This document shows positions 18,417-25,433 of a DNA stretch of 53,773 nucleotides, one piece after another (position 1 is the stretch's first letter; every line of letters begins with the position of its first letter). This DNA is from Bacteroidota bacterium (lineage in GTDB: Bacteria; Bacteroidota; Bacteroidia; Bacteroidales; JAAYUG01), in assembly GCA_029571215.1 (NCBI GenBank), contig JAKPTE010000004.1, positions 1 to 53,773 on the forward strand, in the 5' to 3' direction. The translations under genes and the position numbers were made by a program. Below the pieces are notes generated by a model. The model was not told the DNA's origin. It did no database searches and saw nothing but the letters and a program-made list of their open reading frames with translations.

Positions 18417-19526
18417 CTATTTTTCAGGGCTAATCAGATAACTCACCTGGATGTTCTTTCCGGGAGCAATATAAGCGTTAACTATTTTGAGCGCAAGTTC
18501 AAACTGATCACGCTTTGAGATGGTTTTAATTTCCAGTACATATTTCTCACCTGCTTTTATTATAAAAAAGGGTCCCGTATTATGCAGGGTGAACTTGCCT
18601 GTGTTTTCAACGTACAAATCCTGGCTGCTTTTATTAACCAACGTTATGGAAACAACGGATGTTTTAGGCTGATATACTGCTGATTCAACTACAAGGGAAG
18701 CTTTAATCAGGGGTTCAAGAAATTCCTGTGTACCCACAAGGATATGGGCATGCCAAATTACAGTACGATGGTTTTCCAGAGCTTCTCTGATAGCATCTGA
18801 TGATTTTTCACGGGCAAAAACCAGGGTAATGGGACGGTGACCAGTTTGGGGTGCCGGAAAACTCCAATCAACAAGCCCATGAATATCCGAATTGGCCAGG
18901 ATGGCAAGATTGTTTTTCAACGCTATTTCGAAGGATTCGTCGGAGAAATTATTATCATTCACTACTTCTATTCCGTCAATCAGATTTTCTTTCAAAAGCT
19001 GTTTATGAAGAGATGTAAGTTCTGCCATACCGTCCGGCTTCTGGGCAGTCCACATGGGATGGTTCCAGAAAATCCATGCGCCCTGCTTTCTAGCTTCACG
19101 GATGGCTTCTACCGGGTCCTCTTTTTTCAGCATATTGCTGTTGGATAGAAAAAGGGCATTCAGATGGCCAGGAGGCATTTCACGGGTAATTTCAGAGCCG
19201 TGAATAACAATAAGGCCTTTTTTGTTTCCATATTCGGCTGCTATTTCGTATGAACGGTTAAAATCGACAGCCGGAATATCCCTGTCGTGGGGTGTATACT
19301 CCAGATGATCCGTAATGGCAATGGCATCAAGCCCTTCGCGAAGAGCTTCATCTACCCGGATAGTCGGCCATACAAGCCCGTCTGAAAAAACAGTATGAAT
19401 ATGAAAATCACATAATAAGGTATGGTAACCGGAAAAGGACGGAAAACTGTAAGGCTGAGCAGATTGGCCAAACAGATCAATAATGCAAAAAAAACAGGAA
19501 AACAAAATTGCGGTAGCTTTCTTCAT
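18417..19526 (-). CDS. Secreted PHP-domain metal-dependent phosphoesterase (copy 2)
   Basis: 369 residues, with a signal peptide (about 1-20, ending IIDLFGQ). It is clearly paralogous to the PHP protein at 2441-3517: both share DFHxHTVFSDG, REGLDAIAITDH or EEGLDAIAITDH, EITREMPPGHLN, FWNHP and SDIH. Metal ligands: His42, His44, Asp49, Asp73, His74, Glu112, His156, Asp214, His216. A C-terminal beta segment of about 90 residues follows, as in copy 1. Unlike copy 1 it is not beside SusCD or GDPD genes but beside a GNAT gene (9 nt). The reaction is not known; the full metal set argues for an active hydrolase of phosphate esters outside the cytoplasm. Confidence 0.85.
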   Translation of the reverse strand: MKKATAILFSCFFCIIDLFGQSAQPYSFPSFSGYHTLLCDFHIHTVFSDGLVWPTIRVDEALREGLDAIAITDHLEYTPHDRDIPAVDFNRSYEIAAEYGNKKGLIVIHGSEITREMPPGHLNALFLSNSNMLKKEDPVEAIREARKQGAWIFWNHPMWTAQKPDGMAELTSLHKQLLKENLIDGIEVVNDNNFSDESFEIALKNNLAILANSDIHGLVDWSFPAPQTGHRPITLVFAREKSSDAIREALENHRTVIWHAHILVGTQEFLEPLIKASLVVESAVYQPKTSVVSITLVNKSSQDLYVENTGKFTLHNTGPFFIIKAGEKYVLEIKTISKRDQFELALKIVNAYIAPGKNIQVSYLISPEK

Positions 19527-19627
19527 GCTATTCGATTCAAGTTTATTTTGGACGATAAAAGTATGATTTTTATCGGTACAATGTGAATCGTTATGCAGGA
19601 ATTTACAGTTACTTCAAAGGGAAATGG

Positions 19628-20899
19628 TTACCCTTCGATCATACCGGCCGCAATGGTTGCATTTGTTGTTTCATCAACCAGAATAAAACTGCCGGTGGTA
19701 CGGTTTTCCTTATAAAGGTCAAAGAATACTGGTTTGGCAAGTTTAAGCCTGACTTTTCCGATATCATTCATCTCAAGGGGACGGCCCGGCATTTCGTTAA
19801 GGGTATTCATATCCGAAATGAAAAAAATTTCTTCTATGCGGCATTTATAGGTACCGGTGACATGCATCAGCAGGTATTTCCCGTTCGGATGCATTGGAAT
19901 CTGGCTGAACCAGCAGATCATCGCCTGCAGGGAGGAAGCACTGCGCGGGATTTCCTTTTCAGGAACTATCAGGCTGCCTCGACCTATGTCAATATCCTTG
20001 TCGAGGCTGATGGTAACAGAACTGCCATTGGGAACGGTTTCCAGTTCTTCGGTTCCTTTTATAACAGATTGGATGGATGCTTTCATCCCGGAGGGCAAAG
20101 CGATCACTTTCTGATTCCGGTAAAATACACCGCCTGCAACACGACCTGCATAACCACGGAAATCAGGAAATTTTTGCTGATCGGGACGAATGACATATTG
20201 CACGGGGAAGCGGCCTTTTGCCGAAGTGGTATTTTCAGCCGGAGTTTCCTCAAGGGTTTCCAGCAGGGTTTTTCCTGTGTACCATGGCATTCTGGCTGAT
20301 TTTTCCACTATATTATCGCCCTGAAGGGCACTGATAGGAATAAACTGAACGTTTGTCAATCCCAGCCGGCCGTTTATTTTCTGAAAGGAAGAAAGAATCT
20401 TCAGATAAACCCCTTCTTCGAAATTTACCAGATCCATTTTGTTGATGCAGACAAGGATATGCCGGATGCCAAGAAGGGATGCGATAAACGTGTGCCGGAT
20501 AGTCTGTTCGACGATACCGTTCCGTGCATCGACGAGGATCAGTGCAAGATGGGCAGTTGAGGCTCCTGTTACCATGTTGCGGGTGTACTGAAAATGACCG
20601 GGGGTATCGGCTATAATGAATTTTCTCCTTGGGGTGGAAAAATACCGGTAAGCCACGTCAATTGTAATGCCCTGTTCCCTTTCTGCACGCAGCCCGTCTG
20701 TCAGAAGACTCAGGTTGATCTGGCTTTCACCACGTCGTTTACTGGCCAGGGCAATTGCGTCGAGCTGATCTTCAAAGATGGACTTGTTGTCAAAAAGGAG
20801 CCGTCCAATCAGCGTACTTTTTCCGTCGTCAACACTTCCTGCCGTGGTAAACCTCAGCAGTGGCATTGTGGAAGAAAGATGATGGCTGTTATTGTTCAT
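19628..20899 (-). CDS. cysN: Sulfate adenylyltransferase subunit 1 (GTPase subunit)
   Basis: 423 residues of the EF-Tu-like CysN family. GTPase motifs: P-loop GSVDDGKS (21-28), DTPGH, and NKMD. It couples GTP hydrolysis to formation of adenosine 5'-phosphosulfate from ATP and sulfate by CysD. It is somewhat shorter than the enterobacterial protein (about 475) and has no fused APS kinase (CysC) domain, consistent with the APS-type reductase encoded in the same operon. It lies 77 nt downstream of cysD, as the last gene of the cluster. Confidence 0.96.
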   Translation of the reverse strand: MNNNSHHLSSTMPLLRFTTAGSVDDGKSTLIGRLLFDNKSIFEDQLDAIALASKRRGESQINLSLLTDGLRAEREQGITIDVAYRYFSTPRRKFIIADTPGHFQYTRNMVTGASTAHLALILVDARNGIVEQTIRHTFIASLLGIRHILVCINKMDLVNFEEGVYLKILSSFQKINGRLGLTNVQFIPISALQGDNIVEKSARMPWYTGKTLLETLEETPAENTTSAKGRFPVQYVIRPDQQKFPDFRGYAGRVAGGVFYRNQKVIALPSGMKASIQSVIKGTEELETVPNGSSVTISLDKDIDIGRGSLIVPEKEIPRSASSLQAMICWFSQIPMHPNGKYLLMHVTGTYKCRIEEIFFISDMNTLNEMPGRPLEMNDIGKVRLKLAKPVFFDLYKENRTTGSFILVDETTNATIAAGMIEG

Positions 20900-20976
20900 T
20901 TTCCGGATTATTAAAGATAAAACAGTTGGTTGTTCGTTTGCAGAATTGGTAAACCCAATGCCGGGGCAATCCGATT

Positions 20977-21906
20977 TCAGAAGTATCCTTCTCTTTTTCT
21001 ATCCTCCATGGCTGCTTCCGATCGTTTGTCGTCGTACCTTCCTCCGCGTTCGGTTATGCGTGATGCAGCAATTTCCCGCACAATTTCCTCCACGGTAGAA
21101 GCCCGGGAAAGAGTCAATCCTGTACAGGTGATATCGCCGATGGTACGGCATCTCACATCACGTATTTCGATGGTTTCAGAACTTTTTCGTATCATGAAGG
21201 GAGCGTTTGCCAGCCAAATTCCGTCACGGAAAAAGACCTCACGACGATGCGTAAAATAAAGCGAGGGAACAGGTATTTTTTCCTTAAGAATATAGAGCCA
21301 CACATCCAATTCTGTCCAGTTGCTAATGGGGAAAACACGGAAATGTTCACCGGGATTTTTTCGGCCGTTGAAGATATTCCAGAGTTCGGGTCTCTGGTTT
21401 CGTGGGTCCCATTGCCCGAATTCATCACGGTGTGAGAAAAAACGTTCCTTGGCGCGGGCTTTTTCTTCGTCCCGCCGACCTCCGCCAATAGCTGCATCAA
21501 TTTTCAGTTCTTCAATGGCATCGAGAAGGGTGACCGTTTGCAGTACATTGCGGCTGGCATTGTAACCGGTTTCGTCTTTTACCTTTCCCTGCCTGATACT
21601 GTCTTCAACAAATCTCACAAACAGGGGTAACCCTGTTTTCTGCGCCAGTGCATCACGAAATTCCAATGTTTCCTGAAAATTATGTCCGGTATCGATATGC
21701 AGCATGGAAAACGGAGGCAGGGCAGGGTAAAAAGCTTTCATCGCCAGATGGACAAGGACAATACTGTCTTTCCCTCCGGAGAAAAGAATTGCAGCCCGTT
21801 CAAACTGTGCGGCGACTTCTCTCAATACATAAATGGCTTCGTCTTCCAGTTCATTGAGGTGGCCAGTGGGTACTGCCAGCAATTCCATTTGTTCGGTTTT
21901 ATTCAT
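20977..21906 (-). CDS. cysD: Sulfate adenylyltransferase subunit 2 (PP-loop ATP sulfurylase)
   Basis: 309 residues from the ATG at 21906 (MNKTEQMELL). A longer in-frame start at 22056 would run into cysH and adds 50 unrelated residues. The PP-loop SGGKDS (43-48) binds ATP. GGGRRDEEKARAKERFFSHRDEFGQWDPRNQR and the C-terminal RITERGGRYDD..MEDRKREGYF are hallmarks of CysD. It makes APS together with CysN. It is spaced 38 nt after cysH and 77 nt before cysN. Confidence 0.96.
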   Translation of the reverse strand: MNKTEQMELLAVPTGHLNELEDEAIYVLREVAAQFERAAILFSGGKDSIVLVHLAMKAFYPALPPFSMLHIDTGHNFQETLEFRDALAQKTGLPLFVRFVEDSIRQGKVKDETGYNASRNVLQTVTLLDAIEELKIDAAIGGGRRDEEKARAKERFFSHRDEFGQWDPRNQRPELWNIFNGRKNPGEHFRVFPISNWTELDVWLYILKEKIPVPSLYFTHRREVFFRDGIWLANAPFMIRKSSETIEIRDVRCRTIGDITCTGLTLSRASTVEEIVREIAASRITERGGRYDDKRSEAAMEDRKREGYF

Positions 21907-21944
21907 ATTTTTCTGATTAATTAAAGTACACGGAATGGTGAAAT

Positions 21945-22670
21945 TCAGGAAGAGACAGGATGTAGACCACATTCTTTTGAAGAATTGTTTTCCCACCACC
22001 AGCGACCTGCCCTGAAATTTTCCCCTTCCCTGATTGCTCGCGTGCAGGGCTGACAACCAATGCTGGGAAATCCTTTGTCATGAAGAGAGTTATAGGGTAC
22101 ATTGCGGGAGGAGATAAACCTGCGTATATCTTCCGTTGACCATGTAAGCAGAGGATTGTATTTTATTACCTGATGCACGCTGTCCCATTGAAAAAGCGAT
22201 AGATTTTTCCGGTTTTCCGATTGTTCGGCCCGTAATCCGGTAACCCAGACTTTTTTTCCCTGCAATGCCCGTTGCAAAGGAAGAACCTTTCTGATATGGC
22301 AACATTCGAGACGGTTTTCAACCGATTCATAAAAGCTGAAAGGTCCTTTCCTCCCCAGCATTTCCTCGAGCAAAGCAGGTTCAGGGTAATAAACCTTTAT
22401 CGAAATATTGTACTTTTCAAGAGTGCGCTGCCAGGTTTTGTATGTTTCGGGAAACAACCGGCCTGTATCGATGGTAAAAACCTCAACCGTCACTCCGGAT
22501 GTAGATATTATGTCTGTGATTACCTGATCTTCCAGCCCAAAACTGGAAGAAAATACGACCTGTTGCGGATAGGTTTCCGAAAGCTTTTTTAAAACCACTT
22601 CAGGATCGGAGTTGGAGAATTTGTTGTTCAATTCTGCTATGGTCTTTCCGCCATTTTCGCTCATCATCAT
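21945..22670 (-). CDS. cysH: Assimilatory adenylylsulfate (APS) reductase, thioredoxin-dependent
   Basis: 241 residues. The PP-loop-type nucleotide site is SSSFGLEDQV (41-50). Two paired cysteine sites, Cys123-Cys124 (ECCHIRK) and Cys206-x-x-Cys209 (GCQPCTRAIREGE), are the [4Fe-4S] ligands that mark the APS-using branch of the CysH family. The catalytic Cys234 is in ECGLH near the C-terminus. The enzyme reduces APS to sulfite and AMP. The absence of a cysC gene here fits direct use of APS. Its start overlaps the stop of the DUF2061 gene by 4 nt (ATGA). Three ATG codons in a row (22670, 22667, 22664) leave the exact start open by two residues. Confidence 0.95.
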   Translation of the reverse strand: MMMSENGGKTIAELNNKFSNSDPEVVLKKLSETYPQQVVFSSSFGLEDQVITDIISTSGVTVEVFTIDTGRLFPETYKTWQRTLEKYNISIKVYYPEPALLEEMLGRKGPFSFYESVENRLECCHIRKVLPLQRALQGKKVWVTGLRAEQSENRKNLSLFQWDSVHQVIKYNPLLTWSTEDIRRFISSRNVPYNSLHDKGFPSIGCQPCTRAIREGENFRAGRWWWENNSSKECGLHPVSS

Positions 22671-22939
22671 CTTGACTGGTTTGAAGCGTTGAGTTTTTTA
22701 AAAAAGGGAAACGAAAGCCGGAAGGTGACGCGGGGAAAATATTCCCAGGCCCTTTCGTGGAAATAATACAGGATCATTTTTGTAAACACTTCAACAGATC
22801 CGATTGATAGGGCAATTACGAGTTTCCCGGTAAGAAGGTAAGATATGATAATAGTATCAATGGTGCCGATGATACGCCAGCTTATGGCTTTCATGATACT
22901 TTTTATCGGATGGTCGCGCAGAGCAGGCATTGGCATCAT
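22667..22939 (-). CDS. DUF2061 small membrane protein, first gene of the sulfate assimilation operon
   Basis: 90 residues with the DUF2061 signature KSIMKAISWRIIGTIDTI (14-31) and two hydrophobic helices (about 24-38 and 40-58), ending in a basic tail. DUF2061 proteins are often encoded with cysteine biosynthesis genes, and here the gene overlaps cysH by 4 nt and is directly preceded by a good promoter. The function is unproven; a role in sulfate or sulfite handling at the membrane is inferred only from the neighbourhood. Confidence 0.88.
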   Translation of the reverse strand: MMPMPALRDHPIKSIMKAISWRIIGTIDTIIISYLLTGKLVIALSIGSVEVFTKMILYYFHERAWEYFPRVTFRLSFPFFKKLNASNQSR

Positions 22940-22983
22940 TATTTAGGATTGCTTTTTTATTTTACGGGTATCTGTGCTTGCGG

Positions 22984-23015
22984 CAAATGTATTTCGGATG
23001 ATCTCTGCAGGCAAT
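22984..23015 (-). promoter_or_regulatory. Bacteroidota-type promoter of the DUF2061-cysHDN operon
   Basis: On the minus strand, a -33 element ATTG (23012-23015), a 20-nt spacer, and a perfect -7 element TACATTTG (22984-22991). Transcription should begin near 22977, giving a leader of about 38 nt before the DUF2061 start. No operator could be identified. Confidence 0.72.
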
Positions 23016-23184
23016 AGGTTTTTACACGTAAAATGGAGCGCACATATGCGTAAGCACAAATACTTACTTTTTTAAAACCAGATACGTGGTTCCGTTGAAA
23101 CCAAGACGGAGGAAAATGAACCCAGATCTTTTGATTCATCCGGGAAAATTGTCATCTTAGCAGATCACCCTCATTTTTTAAAAA

Positions 23185-24519
23185 ATGAAAAGAAAAAATT
23201 CCTGCTACTTGCTGTTTTTCATATGGTTATGTGTTTTTGTTCCGTTTTGGGATGGATTGTCCCAGAACCCTATTGTTCCTCCCGGTATATACATTGCTGA
23301 CCCGGCTGCAAAGGTTTGGGATGACGGAAGGATTTATGTATATGGATCAAGAGATGAAAATCCCGGATATTATTGTTCATGGAAGTATCATGTCCTTTGG
23401 TCAGACGATCTGAGGAACTGGAGAATCGCTGAAAATGTTCTGACCTCGAAAGGCATTGGAGACGAAATTCCCTACAGTGACGCGATTTTATATGCTCCCG
23501 ATTGTTCCTACAAGGATGGGATATATTATTTGTACTACTGTCTTGCATCATCGGAAAATACGGAAGGAGTAGCAACTTCATCTTCCCCTCTTGGTCCTTT
23601 CCGGAAGGGGACGGTAATGAATCCTTCTGTTTTACGGCAGATTGATCCGGCGGTATTTATCGATGATGACGGACAGGCATATTATGTATGGGGCCAGTTC
23701 TCGGCTAAAATGGCAAAACTGAAACCCGGCATGATGGAAATTGATGAAAATACCATTAAAGACGGGATTGTAACCGAAAAGGAGCATTTTTTCCATGAAG
23801 GGGGGTACCTTGTCAAGAGGAACGGGACGTATTATTTTATATATGCTCATATGGGACGGGCAAACCGGCCTACCTGCATAGGGTATGCCATGGCATCAAA
23901 TGTTTGGGGACCATACAGGTACGGTGGGGTCATCATCGACAACGATCATTGTGATCCCGCTGTTTGGAACAACCATGGAAGCATTGTGCAGTTCAACGGT
24001 AAGTGGTATGTATTTTACCACCGATCAACCCATGCGTCCAACACCATGCGTAAAGCTTGCCTGGAACCCATTACTTTCAATGAAGACGGAACCATCAATG
24101 AAGTGGAAATGACTTCCCAGGGGGCGGGACCTCCGCTTGTTGCTACGAATCAAATTGACGCGGAAAGAGCATGTCTTCTTTTCGGGAATACACGTATTAT
24201 TATGGAGAATTCCTCCAATGAGATTCTTTCAGGGATCAGAAATGATGACAAAGCAGCCTACAAATATGTGGATTTTGGTACGGGGATCGATAGTGTGCTG
24301 TTAAGAGTCCGGTCTGTTGGCAATGGAGGTGTTATTGATGTGGGTATTGATCAGCCGTGGGGAAAATCTGTCGGACAGGTTCACGTTCCACCACATTCAA
24401 AAGACTGGATGGTTATTTCTACTCCCGTTAAGAAAACGGAAGGAGTGCATGCGGTCTGGCTGAGGTTTTACGGGAAAGATGATGTATTGTTTGAAGTAGA
24501 CTGGCTTAGGTTTAAATAA
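23185..24519 (+). CDS. Glycoside hydrolase family 43 enzyme with C-terminal CBM6-like domain
   Basis: 444 residues with a signal peptide (about 1-26, ...FWDGLSQ). The GH43 five-blade propeller covers about 35-320. Likely catalytic residues: base Asp39 in YIADPAA, pKa modulator Asp154 in QIDPAVF, and acid Glu205 in HEGGYLV. A C-terminal beta domain (about 325-444, YVDFGTGIDSVLLRV ... VLFEVDWLRF) looks like CBM6. GH43 enzymes act on arabinan, xylan or related side chains, usually as alpha-L-arabinofuranosidases or beta-xylosidases; the specificity here is not settled. It stands alone, without SusCD neighbours. No clear promoter was found upstream, and the DNA after it carries the duplicated tRNA tail. 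Confidence 0.92.
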   Translation: MKRKNSCYLLFFIWLCVFVPFWDGLSQNPIVPPGIYIADPAAKVWDDGRIYVYGSRDENPGYYCSWKYHVLWSDDLRNWRIAENVLTSKGIGDEIPYSDAILYAPDCSYKDGIYYLYYCLASSENTEGVATSSSPLGPFRKGTVMNPSVLRQIDPAVFIDDDGQAYYVWGQFSAKMAKLKPGMMEIDENTIKDGIVTEKEHFFHEGGYLVKRNGTYYFIYAHMGRANRPTCIGYAMASNVWGPYRYGGVIIDNDHCDPAVWNNHGSIVQFNGKWYVFYHRSTHASNTMRKACLEPITFNEDGTINEVEMTSQGAGPPLVATNQIDAERACLLFGNTRIIMENSSNEILSGIRNDDKAAYKYVDFGTGIDSVLLRVRSVGNGGVIDVGIDQPWGKSVGQVHVPPHSKDWMVISTPVKKTEGVHAVWLRFYGKDDVLFEVDWLRFK

Positions 24520-24534
24520 TAAAAAACACTTTTG

Positions 24535-24622
24535 ACTGCTCATAGGGGATATGGCAGTTCTCAGAAAGAAAAAACCAGAGATGTTCATCTCTGGCTTTAC
24601 CGGTTGTAGCGGGGGTTGGATT
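24535..24622. repeat. Direct repeat copy 1: terminator plus partial tRNA-fMet 3' end
   Basis: 88 nt nearly identical (one substitution, one A-run length change) to 24709-24797, at an offset of about 174 nt. Read on the minus strand it holds the last 18 nt of the initiator tRNA gene (24605-24622), then about 10 nt, then a second copy of the terminator hairpin and downstream sequence. The tRNA body is missing: the match stops abruptly at 24622 inside the T-loop region. Confidence 0.9.
24569..24594 (-). terminator. Duplicate copy of the tRNA-fMet terminator hairpin
   Basis: Stem CCAGAGAT/ATCTCTGG with a short loop, followed on the minus strand by six Ts. Same hairpin as at 24743-24769, inside repeat copy 1. 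It now lies directly after the GH43 gene. Confidence 0.6.
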
Positions 24623-24708
24623 ATGCAAGGCATGATCCGTTTAAGGAAGTGCTGTCAACCGGTAAAGCCAGGTCTGCTTTGCATCCCTTAGTTTTTTTCT
24701 TTCCTCGA

Positions 24709-24797
24709 ACTGCTCATATGGGATATGGCAGTTCTCAGAAAGAAAAAAACCAGAGATGTTCATCTCTGGCTTTACCGGTTGTAGCGGGGGTTGGATT
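24709..24797. repeat. Direct repeat copy 2: intact tRNA-fMet 3' end and terminator
   Basis: The 89-nt partner of 24535-24622. It includes the terminator and the last part of the intact tRNA gene (24782-24797). The 86 nt between the copies contains a third, inverted 16-nt piece of the same sequence at 24656-24671. Confidence 0.9.
24743..24769 (-). terminator. Rho-independent terminator of tRNA-fMet
   Basis: Stem CCAGAGAT/ATCTCTGG (24750-24757 with 24762-24769), 4-nt loop, followed on the minus strand by seven Ts. It begins about 13 nt after the tRNA 3' end. Confidence 0.8.
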
Positions 24798-24853
24798 CGA
24801 ACCAACGGCCTTTGGGTTATGAGCCCAACGAGCTACCACTGCTCCACCCCGCA
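24782..24853 (-). tRNA. Initiator tRNA-Met (fMet, anticodon CAT)
   Basis: A 72-nt cloverleaf on the minus strand: acceptor stem pairs GCGGGG with CCCCGC, position 1 (T) is unpaired with position 72 (T), D-stem GAGC/GCTC, anticodon stem TTGGG/CCCAA around CTCATAA, T-arm GTTGG/CCAAC with TTCGAAT loop, discriminator A. The 1-72 mismatch, the A11-T24 pair in the D-stem and three G-C pairs at the base of the anticodon stem mark it as the initiator rather than the elongator. CCA is not encoded. It has a promoter with perfect -33 and -7 elements upstream and a terminator downstream. Confidence 0.95.
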
Positions 24854-24896
24854 GTGTTGTGCTTAAACAGATTGTTCCAATCTTTTTAAGCAGGTG

Positions 24897-24928
24897 CAAA
24901 TGTAATAGATTTTATCCAATTCTGCAAA
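24897..24928 (-). promoter_or_regulatory. Promoter of tRNA-fMet
   Basis: Minus strand: TTTG (24925-24928), 20-nt spacer, TACATTTG (24897-24904). Both elements match the Bacteroidota sigma consensus exactly. A small inverted repeat (AGATTG/CAATCT, 24869-24883) lies between the promoter and the tRNA. Confidence 0.82.
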
Positions 24929-24970
24929 CATACTTTTTGCATAAACGGTAAGGGAGCTTATAGAAATGAT

Positions 24971-25002
24971 ATTGAGCTTATGGAAATATTATCGTAATTT
25001 TG
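24971..25002 (+). promoter_or_regulatory. Promoter of the superoxide reductase operon
   Basis: ATTG (24971-24974), 20-nt spacer, TAATTTTG (24995-25002). Transcription should start near 25009, so the ATG at 25023 is the likely start and the upstream in-frame ATG at 24966 is excluded. Confidence 0.72.
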
Positions 25003-25022
25003 ATGCCCTAAAAAAGCGCTCT

Positions 25023-25418
25023 ATGCCTCGTATCTTTGAAGCAAACGAAATTCCTGCAGACGAAAAGGAAGTGCGCAGGGATTACTTTGATCGCCATTCT
25101 CCCCGAATACTATGTGAAAGTACGGCAAAAAGAGGGGAGAAATTCCGGGTAAAAATAGTGGTTGGGGAAGAATACCAGCATCCGGATGAAGGAGATCATT
25201 ATATCAGCTTTATTCAGTTGTGGAACAGGGAAACCTTTCTGGCCCAGGTGCATTTCACTCCCGGTATGATGGGAGGAAAACCAGGTCAGGTAGAAGTAGA
25301 TTTTTACTTAGTTCCCTCGGTAAGTATGAATCTGACTGCACTGGCCAATTGTACAAAACATGGTTTGTGGCAAAGCAAACAGGTTGATGTAAAGGTCATT
25401 GACGGGCTGGAACAATAA
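25023..25418 (+). CDS. Superoxide reductase (neelaredoxin / class II desulfoferrodoxin-like)
   Basis: 131 residues from the ATG at 25023, chosen because the promoter lies at 24971-25002. The Fe(His)4Cys centre ligands are all present: His25 (DRHSP), His53 (YQHP), His59 (GDHYI), Cys110 and His113 (NCTKHGLW). There is no N-terminal desulforedoxin Cys4 domain, so it is the one-iron class. It reduces superoxide to hydrogen peroxide without making oxygen, typical of anaerobes and aerotolerant bacteria. The usual EKH motif near the first ligand is DRH here (Asp23, Arg24), so the catalytic lysine is replaced by arginine. It lies 15 nt upstream of the M23 peptidase gene, at the head of an operon with dxr and rseP. 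Confidence 0.88.
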   Translation: MPRIFEANEIPADEKEVRRDYFDRHSPRILCESTAKRGEKFRVKIVVGEEYQHPDEGDHYISFIQLWNRETFLAQVHFTPGMMGGKPGQVEVDFYLVPSVSMNLTALANCTKHGLWQSKQVDVKVIDGLEQ

Positions 25419-25433
25419 TCCGAAACAGAAAAT

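Noticed and set aside
24535-24622. A second tRNA gene in repeat copy 1
   Set aside because: Only the last 18 nt of the tRNA are present; no D-arm, anticodon arm or 5' acceptor strand can be built from the upstream DNA.
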